Source: Lentisphaerota bacterium (GTDB lineage: Bacteria > Verrucomicrobiota > Kiritimatiellia > CAIQIC01 > Lenti-01). Taken from it: 47,065 bases of DNA. Of the stretch, positions 26,472 through 34,548 are shown one piece after another (the first letter of the stretch is position 1; every line of letters begins with the position of its first letter). The stretch covers positions 1-47,065 of the forward strand of contig JAAZBB010000004.1 of assembly GCA_012514035.1 (NCBI GenBank). The letters are read 5' to 3'. The translations under genes and the position numbers were made by a program. The notes below the pieces were generated by a model, which was not told the origin of the DNA, made no database searches, and saw only the letters and a list, made by a program, of their open reading frames with translations.

Positions 26472-28271
26472 ATGAAAACCAATCATCCCCACCTGTTGAA
26501 ATTCGTTGCAGACGCCGCCGCGCTCTGCCGACCCGACGCCATTCACTGGTGCGACGGCTCGGAAGAGGAAAACCGGCGCCTGTGTAATCAGGCCGTCGCG
26601 GCGGGCACCTTCATCCGCCTCGACGAAGCCAAGCGGCTCAATTCCTTTCTGGTCATGTCCGATCCCGCCGACGTCGCCCGCGTCGAAGACCGCACCTTCG
26701 TCTGCCCCTCCGATCCCCGCGAGGCCGGCCCCAACAACAACTGGCGCGATCCTGTCGAGCTCAAGGCCGCCATGCGCAAGCTCTATGACGGCTGCATGCG
26801 CGGGCGCACCATGTACGTCATCCCCTTCAGCATGGGACCCATCGGCTCGCCCATCGCCCACATCGGCGTGGAACTCACCGATTCCATCTACGTGGTTGTC
26901 AACATGCGCATCATGACCCGCATCGGCGACGCCGTGCTCAAGGCCCTCGGCGATGACGGCGAATTCGTGGAATGCCTGCATTCCGTCGGCGCCCCCCTGG
27001 CCCCCGGCCAGCAGGACGTCCCGTGGCCCTGCAACGCCGAGAACAAATACATTTCCCATTTTCCCGAGGACCCGTCCATCTGGTCCTACGGCTCCGGCTA
27101 CGGCGGCAACGCCCTGCTGGGCAAGAAGTGCTTCGCCCTGCGGATCGCCTCCACGATGGCCCGCCGCCAGGGCTGGATGGCCGAGCACATGCTCATTCTC
27201 GGCCTCACCAATCCTGCCGGCGAAAAGAAATACATCGCGGCCGCCTTCCCCAGCGCCTGTGGCAAAACCAACCTCGCCATGCTCGAACCGACCCTCCCCG
27301 GCTGGAAGGCCGAATGCGTGGGCGACGACATCTGCTGGATGAAGTTCGACGATTCCGGTCAGCTCCGCGCCATCAACCCGGAAGCCGGCTTCTTCGGCGT
27401 GGCCCCCGGCACGTCCATGAAGTCCAATCCCAACGCCATGCGCACCCTCCACTCCAACTGCATCTATACCAACTGCGCCCTGACCCCGGATGGCGACATC
27501 TGGTGGGAGGACATGACCGACGAGCCCCCGGCCGAACTCCTTTCCTGGAAGCGGGAAAAGTGGACGCCGGACAGCGGCGTCAAGGCCGCCAATCCCAATG
27601 CGCGCTACACCGCGCCCGCCCGCCAATGTCCCGTCATGGATCCTGCCTGGGAAGACCCCGCCGGCGTGCCGATTTCGGCTATCCTGTTCGGCGGACGACG
27701 CCCCGCCACCGTGCCACTCTGCTTCGAAGCCCCCTCGTGGCAATATGGCACGTTCCTCGGCACCATCCAAGCCAGCGAAACCACCGCCGCCGCCGCGGGC
27801 AGCGTCGGCGTCCTGCGCTACGACCCCATGGCCATGCTGCCTTTCTGCGGCTACAACATGGGCGACTATTTCGCCCACTGGCTGAGCATGCCCGGGCGCG
27901 CTCCCAACGCCCGGATGCCCCGCATCTTCTTCGTCAACTGGTTCCGCAAGGGCGAAGACGGCCGTTTCCTCTGGCCCGGCTTCGGCGACAACTCCCGCGT
28001 CCTCAAGTGGATCTTCGAGCGCGTGGACGGCACGGCCGACGCCGTGGAATCCCCCATCGGTCTCCTGCCCGCCCCCGGCGCCATTGACACTGCCGGACTC
28101 AATGTGCCGGATGCCGACATGGCCGAACTGCTCTCGGTGGACGCCGGCGCCTGGCTCCAGGACCTCCCCGCCATCCGCGCCCACTACGCAAAATTCGGCG
28201 ACGCCATCCCCGCCATCCTCCGGAAGGAGCTCGACGACCTGGAAGCGCGCCTGCAGGCCGCCGCCCGATAG
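26472..28271 (+). CDS. pckG: Phosphoenolpyruvate carboxykinase (GTP)
   Basis: 599 residues, the usual length. It converts oxaloacetate and GTP to PEP, CO2 and GDP, at the start of gluconeogenesis in the cytoplasm. Visible motifs: PNNNWRDP, the PEPCK region FSMGPIGSP, the P-loop [12 protein letters not shown] near 260 with the family's reactive cysteine, MKFDDSG for metal, and [11 protein letters not shown]. The ATG at 26472 matches family N-termini; the longer frame continues into the transposase remnant and is rejected. A weak AAGG occurs 14 bases upstream. It ends at a strong terminator, so it is monocistronic. Confidence 0.95.
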   Translation: MKTNHPHLLKFVADAAALCRPDAIHWCDGSEEENRRLCNQAVAAGTFIRLDEAKRLNSFLVMSDPADVARVEDRTFVCPSDPREAGPNNNWRDPVELKAAMRKLYDGCMRGRTMYVIPFSMGPIGSPIAHIGVELTDSIYVVVNMRIMTRIGDAVLKALGDDGEFVECLHSVGAPLAPGQQDVPWPCNAENKYISHFPEDPSIWSYGSGYGGNALLGKKCFALRIASTMARRQGWMAEHMLILGLTNPAGEKKYIAAAFPSACGKTNLAMLEPTLPGWKAECVGDDICWMKFDDSGQLRAINPEAGFFGVAPGTSMKSNPNAMRTLHSNCIYTNCALTPDGDIWWEDMTDEPPAELLSWKREKWTPDSGVKAANPNARYTAPARQCPVMDPAWEDPAGVPISAILFGGRRPATVPLCFEAPSWQYGTFLGTIQASETTAAAAGSVGVLRYDPMAMLPFCGYNMGDYFAHWLSMPGRAPNARMPRIFFVNWFRKGEDGRFLWPGFGDNSRVLKWIFERVDGTADAVESPIGLLPAPGAIDTAGLNVPDADMAELLSVDAGAWLQDLPAIRAHYAKFGDAIPAILRKELDDLEARLQAAAR

Positions 28272-28290
28272 CCCCGGCCGGCCCCGGAAG

Positions 28291-28324
28291 CCGCCGTCCA
28301 ATCATTGGACGGCGGATTCTTTTT
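28291..28324 (+). terminator. Rho-independent terminator of pckG
   Basis: CCGCCGTCCAA-TCA-TTGGACGGCGG is an 11-bp perfect stem with a three-base loop, followed by ATTCTTTTT, 20 bases after the stop codon. Confidence 0.92.
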
Positions 28325-28334
28325 ACGGTAGAAT
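28305..28334 (+). promoter_or_regulatory. Possible moaD promoter overlapping the pckG terminator
   Basis: TTGGAC (28305-28310), within the 3' arm of the hairpin, and TAGAAT (28329-28334) are 18 bases apart, about 50 bases upstream of the moaD-like ATG. Confidence 0.4.
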
Positions 28335-28382
28335 GCCGCCGAAATGAAGTTCAGGATTCGACTCTCCTGACCCCTGCCCGCG

Positions 28383-28628
28383 ATGAAAAAGAATGTTACC
28401 ATCCGCTACTTCGCCCTTGTCGGCGCACGGCGCGGCACGCAGACCGAGCCCTACGAGACCGAGGCGGCCACCGCCCGCCAACTCCTTCACGAAATCCAAA
28501 ACAGCGGCCACCTTCCCCTCACCACCAATATCGTCAAGGCCGCCATCAACGACGAATTCGTGGATTGGGATGCTCCGATCCACGACGGCGACCAAATCAC
28601 GCTTCTGCCCCCTTTCTCCGGCGGCTGA
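28383..28628 (+). CDS. moaD: MoaD/ThiS-family sulphur carrier protein
   Basis: 81 residues with the beta-grasp pattern: TIRYFALVGARRG, the helix TARQLLHEIQ, AINDEFVDWDAPIHDGDQITLLPPFSGG and the terminal Gly-Gly that is adenylated and thiocarboxylated. The length, LPPFSGG end and 'D.i.lLPP.sGG' pattern fit MoaD of molybdopterin synthase better than ThiS. No moaE, moaA or moeB lies nearby, so it works with partners elsewhere or in another sulphur-transfer pathway. No ribosome site is visible. Confidence 0.85.
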   Translation: MKKNVTIRYFALVGARRGTQTEPYETEAATARQLLHEIQNSGHLPLTTNIVKAAINDEFVDWDAPIHDGDQITLLPPFSGG

Positions 28629-28747
28629 CCCCATCGCCCCGGGCTTTCCCCTTGACCCCCACGGGCTTGTTCCGGGGGTGAGTCCGTTCGGGCTCCATGC
28701 CCCGCCACCATCCTCCCGCCATTCCACCAAGCCAATCTTCCCCCACG

Positions 28748-28781
28748 CAAAAACGGCCCGCCCCGCGGGGGGTCGGGCCGT
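28748..28781 (-). terminator. Rho-independent terminator of leuA
   Basis: On the minus strand ACGGCCCG...CGGGCCGT (28753-28781, with GC-rich interior) is followed by a T-run (A-run at 28749-28753), about 27 bases after the leuA stop. Confidence 0.8.
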
Positions 28782-28807
28782 ACAGCCGGGCAATTCGGCG
28801 GCCCGGG

Positions 28808-30346
28808 CTACGCTTGACTAGCCTTCTTTTCCAGGAACAGGTGCCGGTTCAGCGCGTTGATGTACGCCTTGGCCGAGGCCATGACGATGTCGATGTCCGA
28901 TCCTTTCGCGGCCACCAGATCGTCGCCGAACTTCACCTGCACCGAAGCCTCGCCCAGCGCGTCCTCGCCGTGCGTCACAGCTTGCATGGCAAACGACTTC
29001 AGTTCGCCTTTGATGCCAGTCAGCCGGTCGATGGTTTTCAAGGCCGCTTCCACCGGGCCGGCCCCCGTCGCGGAATCCTGCACGACCTTGCCGCCCTTCT
29101 CGATTTGCACCGTCGCGGTCGGGATGGACCGGTTGCCAGCCGAAACCTGGAGGCACTTGATCGCATAGACCTTGGGAATGTCCGAAATGTATTCGCGCAG
29201 CAGTTCGACAATGTCGTCGTCGTAGACCACCTTCTTCTTGTCCGCCAGGACGATGAACGCCTCATAGACCCCCTGCAGCTGTTCGGGGCTGACCTTGAGG
29301 CCCATGCGGTGCAGATGGGCCGAAAAGCCTGCCCGCCCGCTGTGCTTGCCCAGCACCAGGTCGCTGCCCGTCACCACGCCCACATCCTCGGGGCGCATGA
29401 TTTCATAGGTTTCGCGGTGCTTGAGCATGCCGTCCTGATGGATCCCCGCCTCGTGGGCGAATGCGTTGGCGCCCACGATGGCCTTGTTGCGCTGCACCAT
29501 CATGCCCGTCAACTGGCTCACCAGCCGGCTGGCGGCGAACAGTTCCGGCGTCTTGACGCGGGTTTGGATGCCGTAGTGGTCGGCCCGCACCTTCAGCGCC
29601 ATGACGACCTCTTCGAGCGAACAGTTGCCCGCGCGTTCACCGATGCCGTTGATGGTGCATTCCACGCCGCGAGCGCCGCATTCGATCGCCGCGAGCGAAT
29701 TGGCCACCGCCAGCCCCAGATCATTGTGGCAGTGCACATGCACCGTCACGTTTTTCAGTTCCGGCACCTGCTCATGCAGGTAGGTGAGCAGCCGGCGAAA
29801 CTCCTGCGGGACCGTAAACCCGACCGTGTCAGGAATGTTGATCGTCGAAGCGCCTGCGGCAATCACCGCCCGCACCACCTCCGCCAGAAAGTCCGGTTCG
29901 GTGCGCGAGGCATCCTCCGGGCTGAACTGCACGTCCCGGCAGAACTTCCGGGCGTACTTCACTCCCTCCACCGCCTGCCGGAGGATCTCGTCCTTGGCTT
30001 TCTTCAGCTTGAATTCCCGGTGGATGGCGCTCGTGGCCAGGAATACATGGATCCGCGCGCGGTTCCTTGCCGGCTTCAAGGCCTCCGCGCACCGCTCGAT
30101 GTCGCTCTTGACGCAGCGAGCCAGGCCCGCAATGCGGCATTTCTTGATTTCAGCGGCCACTTTCTTCACCGCCTCGAAATCCCCTGGCGAAGCCGCCGGG
30201 AATCCAGCCTCAATAATATCCACCCGCAGTTTTTCCAGCTGCCGCGCCACCTGCAGCTTCTCCTGCAGGCCCATGCTCGCTCCGGGGCATTGCTCCCCGT
30301 CGCGCAGGGTCGTGTCAAAAACAACCACATGATCCGGCTTCTTCAT
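28808..30346 (-). CDS. leuA: 2-isopropylmalate synthase
   Basis: 512 residues. It condenses acetyl-CoA with 2-oxoisovalerate, the first committed step of leucine synthesis. The TIM barrel carries DTTLRDGEQ near 10-18 (metal and catalytic), [39 protein letters not shown] and [12 protein letters not shown]. The C-terminal half (about 390-505) is the LeuA regulatory domain that binds leucine ([22 protein letters not shown]...[18 protein letters not shown]). The start has AGGAG nine bases upstream. It stands alone, preceded by a leader peptide and attenuator and closed by a terminator. The class IV aminotransferase at 42281-43252 could make or consume branched-chain amino acids. Confidence 0.95.
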   Translation of the reverse strand: MKKPDHVVVFDTTLRDGEQCPGASMGLQEKLQVARQLEKLRVDIIEAGFPAASPGDFEAVKKVAAEIKKCRIAGLARCVKSDIERCAEALKPARNRARIHVFLATSAIHREFKLKKAKDEILRQAVEGVKYARKFCRDVQFSPEDASRTEPDFLAEVVRAVIAAGASTINIPDTVGFTVPQEFRRLLTYLHEQVPELKNVTVHVHCHNDLGLAVANSLAAIECGARGVECTINGIGERAGNCSLEEVVMALKVRADHYGIQTRVKTPELFAASRLVSQLTGMMVQRNKAIVGANAFAHEAGIHQDGMLKHRETYEIMRPEDVGVVTGSDLVLGKHSGRAGFSAHLHRMGLKVSPEQLQGVYEAFIVLADKKKVVYDDDIVELLREYISDIPKVYAIKCLQVSAGNRSIPTATVQIEKGGKVVQDSATGAGPVEAALKTIDRLTGIKGELKSFAMQAVTHGEDALGEASVQVKFGDDLVAAKGSDIDIVMASAKAYINALNRHLFLEKKASQA

Positions 30347-30384
30347 CCTTCCGTGCTCCTGTTCATCGGAACTCCATCGTCGCA

Positions 30385-30493
30385 GGCGGGCAGCAAAACG
30401 CCCGCCAATTCATGTTTGGCGGGCTGACCGGAAAGCAGACGGCTCCGGGGACTCATCCAACGCAACACCCGTCGCCCGCCGTGGCACGGGTGT
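30385..30493 (-). promoter_or_regulatory. leuA transcription attenuator (alternating arms)
   Basis: On the minus strand four 7-base arms occur in order: GGCGGGC (arm 1, 30474-30480, inside the leader ORF), GCCCGCC (arm 2, 30418-30424), GGCGGGC (arm 3, 30400-30406), GCCCGCC (arm 4, 30385-30391). Arms 2:3 extend to a 9-bp stem followed by GTTTTG: the terminator. Arms 1:2 and 3:4 are the alternative that avoids it. A further hairpin, ACACCCGT/ACGGGTGT (30465-30472 with 30486-30493), encloses arm 1. Stalling at the leucine codons upstream of arm 1 would favour 1:2 and readthrough into leuA. Confidence 0.8.
30395..30424 (-). terminator. Attenuator terminator hairpin upstream of leuA
   Basis: On the minus strand GCCCGCCAA, a seven-base loop, TTGGCGGGC, then GTTTTG. 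It lies about 50 bases upstream of the leuA start and 28 bases past the leader stop. Confidence 0.75.
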
Positions 30494-30533
30494 CGCCGCG
30501 CAACGCCAGAAGGTTCAGGGCCTGGATGGACAT
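30453..30533 (-). CDS. Leucine-rich leader peptide of leuA (26 residues)
   Basis: MSIQALNLLALRG opens the peptide: four leucines in six codons (CTG AAC CTT CTG GCG TTG), then an Arg/Asp/Thr-rich part ending GDGCCVG. The coding sequence carries arm 1 of the attenuator shortly after the leucine codons. It starts about 13 bases after the predicted transcription start; an in-frame ATG at 30542 would add three residues. Its position, leucine codons and overlap with the alternating hairpins identify it as a regulatory leader like E. coli leuL, although the peptide sequence itself is different. Confidence 0.8.
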   Translation of the reverse strand: MSIQALNLLALRGDTRATAGDGCCVG

Positions 30534-30552
30534 ACTCGTCATGACGCGGGGG

Positions 30553-30581
30553 AATAAACCACGCTCCCCTCCGGCTGTCAA
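30553..30581 (-). promoter_or_regulatory. leuA promoter
   Basis: On the minus strand a consensus TTGACA (30576-30581), a 17-base spacer and TTTATT (30553-30558). Transcription should start near 30546, just ahead of the leader peptide. Confidence 0.72.
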
Positions 30582-30638
30582 GCCGCCGAAACAACCGGCC
30601 GGAACGGCAGCCGCGGAAACCGCCACCCGCACGATTGT

Positions 30639-30658
30639 ACCTGTTTTATAAAACAGGT
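30639..30658. promoter_or_regulatory. Perfect 20-bp palindrome upstream of the leuA promoter
   Basis: ACCTGTTTTATAAAACAGGT, with one further matching base on each side, lies 17 bases past the ABC permease stop and 57 bases upstream of the leuA -35 box. No T-run follows, so an operator is more likely than a terminator. It does not share the TTAATTAA core of the other palindromes. Confidence 0.6.
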
Positions 30659-30675
30659 ATTTCGGGCGGATTGGT

Positions 30676-31593
30676 TCAATCCTGGACCGTCCGCAACCTT
30701 GGGTCCAGGGCGTCGCGCAAGGCATCGCCCAGCAGGTTGAAGGCCAGCACCACGGCGAAGATCGCCGCGGTCACGGCCGCCAGTTCCCACCACATGCCCT
30801 GCCACAGGCGCAGGCGCGCGGACGATATCATGACGCCCCAGCTCGGTTCGCCCTGTGCCCCGATCCCCAGGAAGCTCAGGAACACCTCCGTGCCGATGGC
30901 CGCCGGGAACCGCAGCGTAAACGACACCAGTGCGACGTGGATCACGTTGGGCAGGATGTGCCGAAACAGGATCCGCCCGTGCGAAAATCCCAGCGCCCGG
31001 GCCGCGCGCACGTAGCCGCGCTCCTTCTGCTGGAGCACCTCCGCCCGGATCAGCCGGCAAATACCCACCCACGTCGTCAGCCCGATGGCCAAAAACACCC
31101 CCAGCAGCCCCTTGCCCACCACCATGGCGATCGCCAGCACAAACAGCAGCCCCGGGATGGAGGCAAAGGTGGTCGAAAGCCACACCACGACATCATCGAC
31201 CTTCCCGCCGAAATATCCCCCCAGGCAACCCAACAGCACCCCGATGGGAATCGCGATCAGCGATGACACCACCCCCACCTGGAACGCGATGCGCGCGCCC
31301 TGCACCAGTCGCAGGAAGACGTCGCGTCCCAGGCCGTCGGTCCCCAGCCAGTGTTCCGCGCCGGGCGGGAGATAGCGCGCGGACAGGTCCTGCATCTGCC
31401 AGGGGGGGGTCACATCCTGCCACGCATACCACGCATGCGCCGTCTCGCCCGCCAGCGCCGCCAGGCAGAACACGCCCAACACGACGAGGCACGCACGCGC
31501 CAGCCAGCTGGCCCAGACCTGCCGCCAGGCTTCACGCCCGAACGACACGCCTCCCTCGGCCGCGGCGCCCCGGATGACTGCGGCGCCGCTCAT
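30676..31593 (-). CDS. Peptide-type ABC transporter permease (OppC/DppC-like)
   Basis: 305 residues with six membrane helices. It has the N-terminal cytoplasmic segment and first helix typical of DppC, then HWLGTDGLGRDVFLRLVQGARIAFQVG, and the EAA loop around RAARALGFSHGRILFRHILPN that contacts the ATPase. It ends LLGDALRDALDPR. The ATG overlaps the stop of the upstream permease (ATGA). No binding protein or ATPase gene is nearby, so the other subunits must be encoded elsewhere. Substrates in this family are di- and oligopeptides, nickel, or antibiotic peptides such as microcin C; which one is not clear. Confidence 0.9.
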   Translation of the reverse strand: MSGAAVIRGAAAEGGVSFGREAWRQVWASWLARACLVVLGVFCLAALAGETAHAWYAWQDVTPPWQMQDLSARYLPPGAEHWLGTDGLGRDVFLRLVQGARIAFQVGVVSSLIAIPIGVLLGCLGGYFGGKVDDVVVWLSTTFASIPGLLFVLAIAMVVGKGLLGVFLAIGLTTWVGICRLIRAEVLQQKERGYVRAARALGFSHGRILFRHILPNVIHVALVSFTLRFPAAIGTEVFLSFLGIGAQGEPSWGVMISSARLRLWQGMWWELAAVTAAIFAVVLAFNLLGDALRDALDPRLRTVQD

Positions 31594-32885
31594 GACAGCT
31601 TGACCCTCGGATCCACCCACGCCAGCGCGATGTCCGCCAAAATGTTCGCCACCGTGAACAGCAGCGCACCGACCAGCACCACCGCGCGAACCACGTCCAC
31701 ATCCGCGGAATGAATGGCGTTCAGGCTCAGGTAGCCGAGCCCGGGAATCCCGAAAAAGCCCTCCAGCAGCAGGCTGCCGGTATACAGAAACGGCAGCGCC
31801 AGCGCCACGTTGGTGATGACCGGCCCCAATGCATTCTTGAGCACATGCTTGAAGAGCACCCGGCCCCGGCCCAGCCCCTTGGCAAACGCCGTCTTCACGT
31901 AGTCCTTGTGCATTTCCTCCAGCAGGATGGTCCGGTAGAACCGCACATTCACCCCCAGGCCGGTCGCCACGCCGATTCCCACCGGCAGCAGCAGATGCCG
32001 CCACGACTCGAATCCCCACACCGGAAACCAGCCCAGCCGATAGGCGAACACATATTGCCCGATCACGATCCACACCAGGTAATTCACGCTCATCAAGGCC
32101 ACGCACACCGCCACCAGCCCGCGGTCCAGCCACGCCCCGCGCCGGTACGCGCACAACAGCGCCAGCGTCAGGCTCACGCCCAGCTCCACCAGCAGGATCG
32201 GAACCGTCAGCGCCAGGCTGGGCCCAATCCCCGCCTTCAGCAGGCGCGCCACCGGCTGATTCAGGCTGGAACTCGTGCCGAAATCCAGCCGCAGCACCCG
32301 GCCGGCATAATGGGCCAGTTGGCTATCCAAAAAATGACGCGTTGCCCGCTCCAGCCGCACGCGGCGAATCTCCACCGGACCGCCCGCCGCGCGGAATTCC
32401 GGAATTTCCACGCCGTGGAAAAATTCGCCGTTTTTTTCCACGGTGTGGAAATTTTTTTTCCATTGTGTGGTCCGGCAGCTACCGGATCCATGCTGTGGAA
32501 ACCCTGCTCCGCGGCCCGCGACGGTTAGGCGCCAGCGCTCGCCGGCGGGCAGGAGAAAAGCCAGCGGCAGGTGCAGCGCCTCGCCATCTTCCAGCCGCAG
32601 CCAGCCGTCCTGGCCGGCGCCCCAACGCGCGCGGACGCCGGGCGGGGCGGTCTCGAAATCGACCGCCTCCAGCGCGCGGGTCGCGGTCCAGTTACCGCAG
32701 AAGAGCGGCTTGTCATAGCCGCGGGCCGCTTCGTATTCCGCCAGCGAGCGGGCATCGGCATGCTGTCCCAGCACGGTGGCCGCCGGCGACCCGCCCACGA
32801 CATTGAAGAGAATGAAGGTGATCAGCACGACTCCGACCACGGTCGGGATCGCTTGCAGGAGCCGCTTCAAGACATAACGCCACAT
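31590..32885 (-). CDS. Peptide-type ABC transporter permease (OppB/DppB-like) with an enlarged periplasmic loop
   Basis: 431 residues against about 310-365 in the family. MWRYVLKRLLQAIPTVVGVVLI is the classic first helix. The C-terminal 260 residues are normal: LDFGTSSSLNQPVARLL, the EAA-type loop TAFAKGLGRGRVLFKHVLKNA, ending DIALAWVDPR. Between helices 1 and 2 lie about 150 residues that include a beta-rich stretch (WLRLEDGEALHLPLAF, ERWRLTVAG) and then a stretch coded by TTTTCCAC-type palindromes (KNFHTVEKNGEFFHGVEIPEF region, residues about 145-165). The reading frame remains open through it. The start at 32885 was chosen to match family N-termini. Inferred: a permease that has absorbed repeats in an exposed loop. 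Confidence 0.85.
   Translation of the reverse strand: MWRYVLKRLLQAIPTVVGVVLITFILFNVVGGSPAATVLGQHADARSLAEYEAARGYDKPLFCGNWTATRALEAVDFETAPPGVRARWGAGQDGWLRLEDGEALHLPLAFLLPAGERWRLTVAGRGAGFPQHGSGSCRTTQWKKNFHTVEKNGEFFHGVEIPEFRAAGGPVEIRRVRLERATRHFLDSQLAHYAGRVLRLDFGTSSSLNQPVARLLKAGIGPSLALTVPILLVELGVSLTLALLCAYRRGAWLDRGLVAVCVALMSVNYLVWIVIGQYVFAYRLGWFPVWGFESWRHLLLPVGIGVATGLGVNVRFYRTILLEEMHKDYVKTAFAKGLGRGRVLFKHVLKNALGPVITNVALALPFLYTGSLLLEGFFGIPGLGYLSLNAIHSADVDVVRAVVLVGALLFTVANILADIALAWVDPRVKLS
32405..32470. repeat. Cluster of TTTTCCAC/GTGGAAAA palindromes inside a permease gene
   Basis: Three units in a row: TTTCCACGCCGTGGAAAA (32405-32422), TTTTTTTCCACGGTGTGGAAA (centred near 32442) and a degenerate TTTTCCATTGTGTGG ending at 32470. 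The middle unit has the same TTTTCCACGGTGTGGAAA core as the intergenic copy at 13928. Confidence 0.75.
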
Positions 32886-32957
32886 GGGCGGCAGTATGCC
32901 CGAACCCGGGAGCGGCGGCAAAAAATATCCGTGCGGGCAGCCGGCATGCATGGGAAC

Positions 32958-33990
32958 ATGACCGGCGCCGGGTGGCGGACGGTGGCGGACGGTGGCGGCG
33001 TTGAGCGCCCTGATGTGCGCCACCTGGGCTGCCGCCGGCGATTTTGACTACGACATCAACGAACCAGAAACCCATACGGTCACGCTTACCTCCTACACCG
33101 GAACGAATCTGGACGTTGCGGTCCCCGACTCCCTCGACGGGCGGCTGGTCACCGGCATCGGCGAAGGCGTTTTTTCGTATTGCGACGTCGTCCGCATTGC
33201 CATTTCGTCCAACGTGACCTCCATTCATTCCTGGGCGTTCGAACGCTGCAATGAACTGACCAATATTCTCGTGGCGGCGAACAATTCCGCATCATCGCAA
33301 TCGGCGAGGACGCCTTTGCCTACTGTTATGGATTGACCGAGTTGGCCATTCCCGCCAGCGTCGCCAGCATTGGAGCCGGCGCCTTCGGCTCCTGCGCGGA
33401 CCTCATCGCCATCACCGTGGATTCGGCCAATGCCGTCTATTCCAGCCAGGACGGGGTGCTCTTCAACCAGGACGGGACCCGCCTGCTGGTCTGTCCGCCC
33501 GGCCGCACCGGAGAGTATGCCGTTCCCGCTGGCACGCAAATCATCTGGGACCGGGCCTTTCCCGGGTGCGCCAACCTCACCCGGATCGAGATCCCTGACA
33601 GCGTGTTCGTCATTGGCTTCCGCGGCCTGGAAGGCTGCAATGGCCTGACCCGGATCATCCTTCCCGGCAGCATTCGGAATCTTGATGCGCAGGTGTTCCG
33701 GGAATGCCAGAATCTGGCGCAGGTATACTTCCGCGGAAATGCGCCCGACGAAGTGGGCTGGGGCGTATTTGACGATGTGCCCGATGTGACGATTTGCTAC
33801 CTGCCCGACACCACGGGCTGGGGCGACTGGTTTGCCGATCGGCCGGCGCTCCTGTGGAATCCGGCCATCACCGCCCTCGACGCGGACGCGGGCAACGGTT
33901 TCGCATTCCGCATTACCGGCACCACGAATATTCCCGTGGAAGTGCACAGGTCCTCGAACCTGCCCGGCGGCGGCTCGGGCGGACAGGACC
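32958..33990 (+). pseudogene. BspA-like leucine-rich repeat surface protein, broken
   Basis: Leucine-rich repeats of the BspA/LRR_5 type run through 33080-33800 (GIGEGVFSYCDVVRIAISSN, then ELAIPASVASIGAGAFGSCADL, IEIPDSVFVIGFRGLEGCNGL). Three defects are visible. A third, partial copy of the 10-mer GGTGGCGGAC at 32971-33000 shifts the frame; removing one unit joins ATG 32958 to a signal peptide (MTGAGWRTVAALSALMC). A second frameshift lies near 33285-33300, between LVAANN and IAIGEDAFAYC. The C-terminus stops abruptly after the start of a FRITGTTNIPVEVHRSSNL module, against the convergent aroK stop. Such proteins are surface adhesins in other bacteria. Confidence 0.72.
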
Positions 33991-33995
33991 GCGGC

Positions 33996-34529
33996 CTACC
34001 TTCTTGCTGGAGTGCCGCCCCCCGCCCAGGCATCCAGCAATTTTTCGGCCAGGGCGTCGAGGTCGAGGTCGGAGGTATCGATCTGGACCGGAATCTTGGC
34101 GTAGTACGGAGCGCGGGCGGCCAGCAGGTCGCGGATTTTTTTTTCGGGATCTTCGCCGGCCAACAGGGGGCGATGGTGCGAGCGCGATGTGCGCGCCAGA
34201 ATGATCTCCGGCCGAGCCGTCAGGCAGACCAGCACGCCCTGGCGGCCGAGGGCCCGCAGGTTTTCATCGCGCAAGGCCACGCCTCCGCCGCCGGCAATCA
34301 CCACCCCGCGGCGCCGGCCCCACTCCGCCGCCAGTTGCGATTCCATGCGGCGGAAGGCTTCCTCGCCGTCTTCGGCGAAAATACGCGGAATGCTTTTACC
34401 TGCGCGGCGCTCCAGTTCCCTGTCCATCTCGAGAAACGGCAGGCCGGTGAGGGCCGCGACCCGCCGTCCCGCGGCGCTCTTGCCCGTGCCCATGAAACCC
34501 AGCAGCACGAGATTCCGGCAGGGCGCCAT
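33996..34529 (-). CDS. aroK: Shikimate kinase
   Basis: 177 residues. It phosphorylates shikimate with ATP in the aromatic amino acid pathway. Motifs: P-loop GFMGTGKS at 11-18, DRELERRAG with the shikimate/metal aspartate, FRRMES, the glycine-rich GGGGVAL, and a lid segment with RPLLAG. The length is typical. The start lies 20 bases downstream of the EIIA-fusion stop, so the two are probably co-transcribed. It converges with the leucine-rich repeat pseudogene; no terminator is apparent between them. Confidence 0.92.
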   Translation of the reverse strand: MAPCRNLVLLGFMGTGKSAAGRRVAALTGLPFLEMDRELERRAGKSIPRIFAEDGEEAFRRMESQLAAEWGRRRGVVIAGGGGVALRDENLRALGRQGVLVCLTARPEIILARTSRSHHRPLLAGEDPEKKIRDLLAARAPYYAKIPVQIDTSDLDLDALAEKLLDAWAGGGTPARR

Positions 34530-34548
34530 CCGAACCGGCCGGGCGGCC

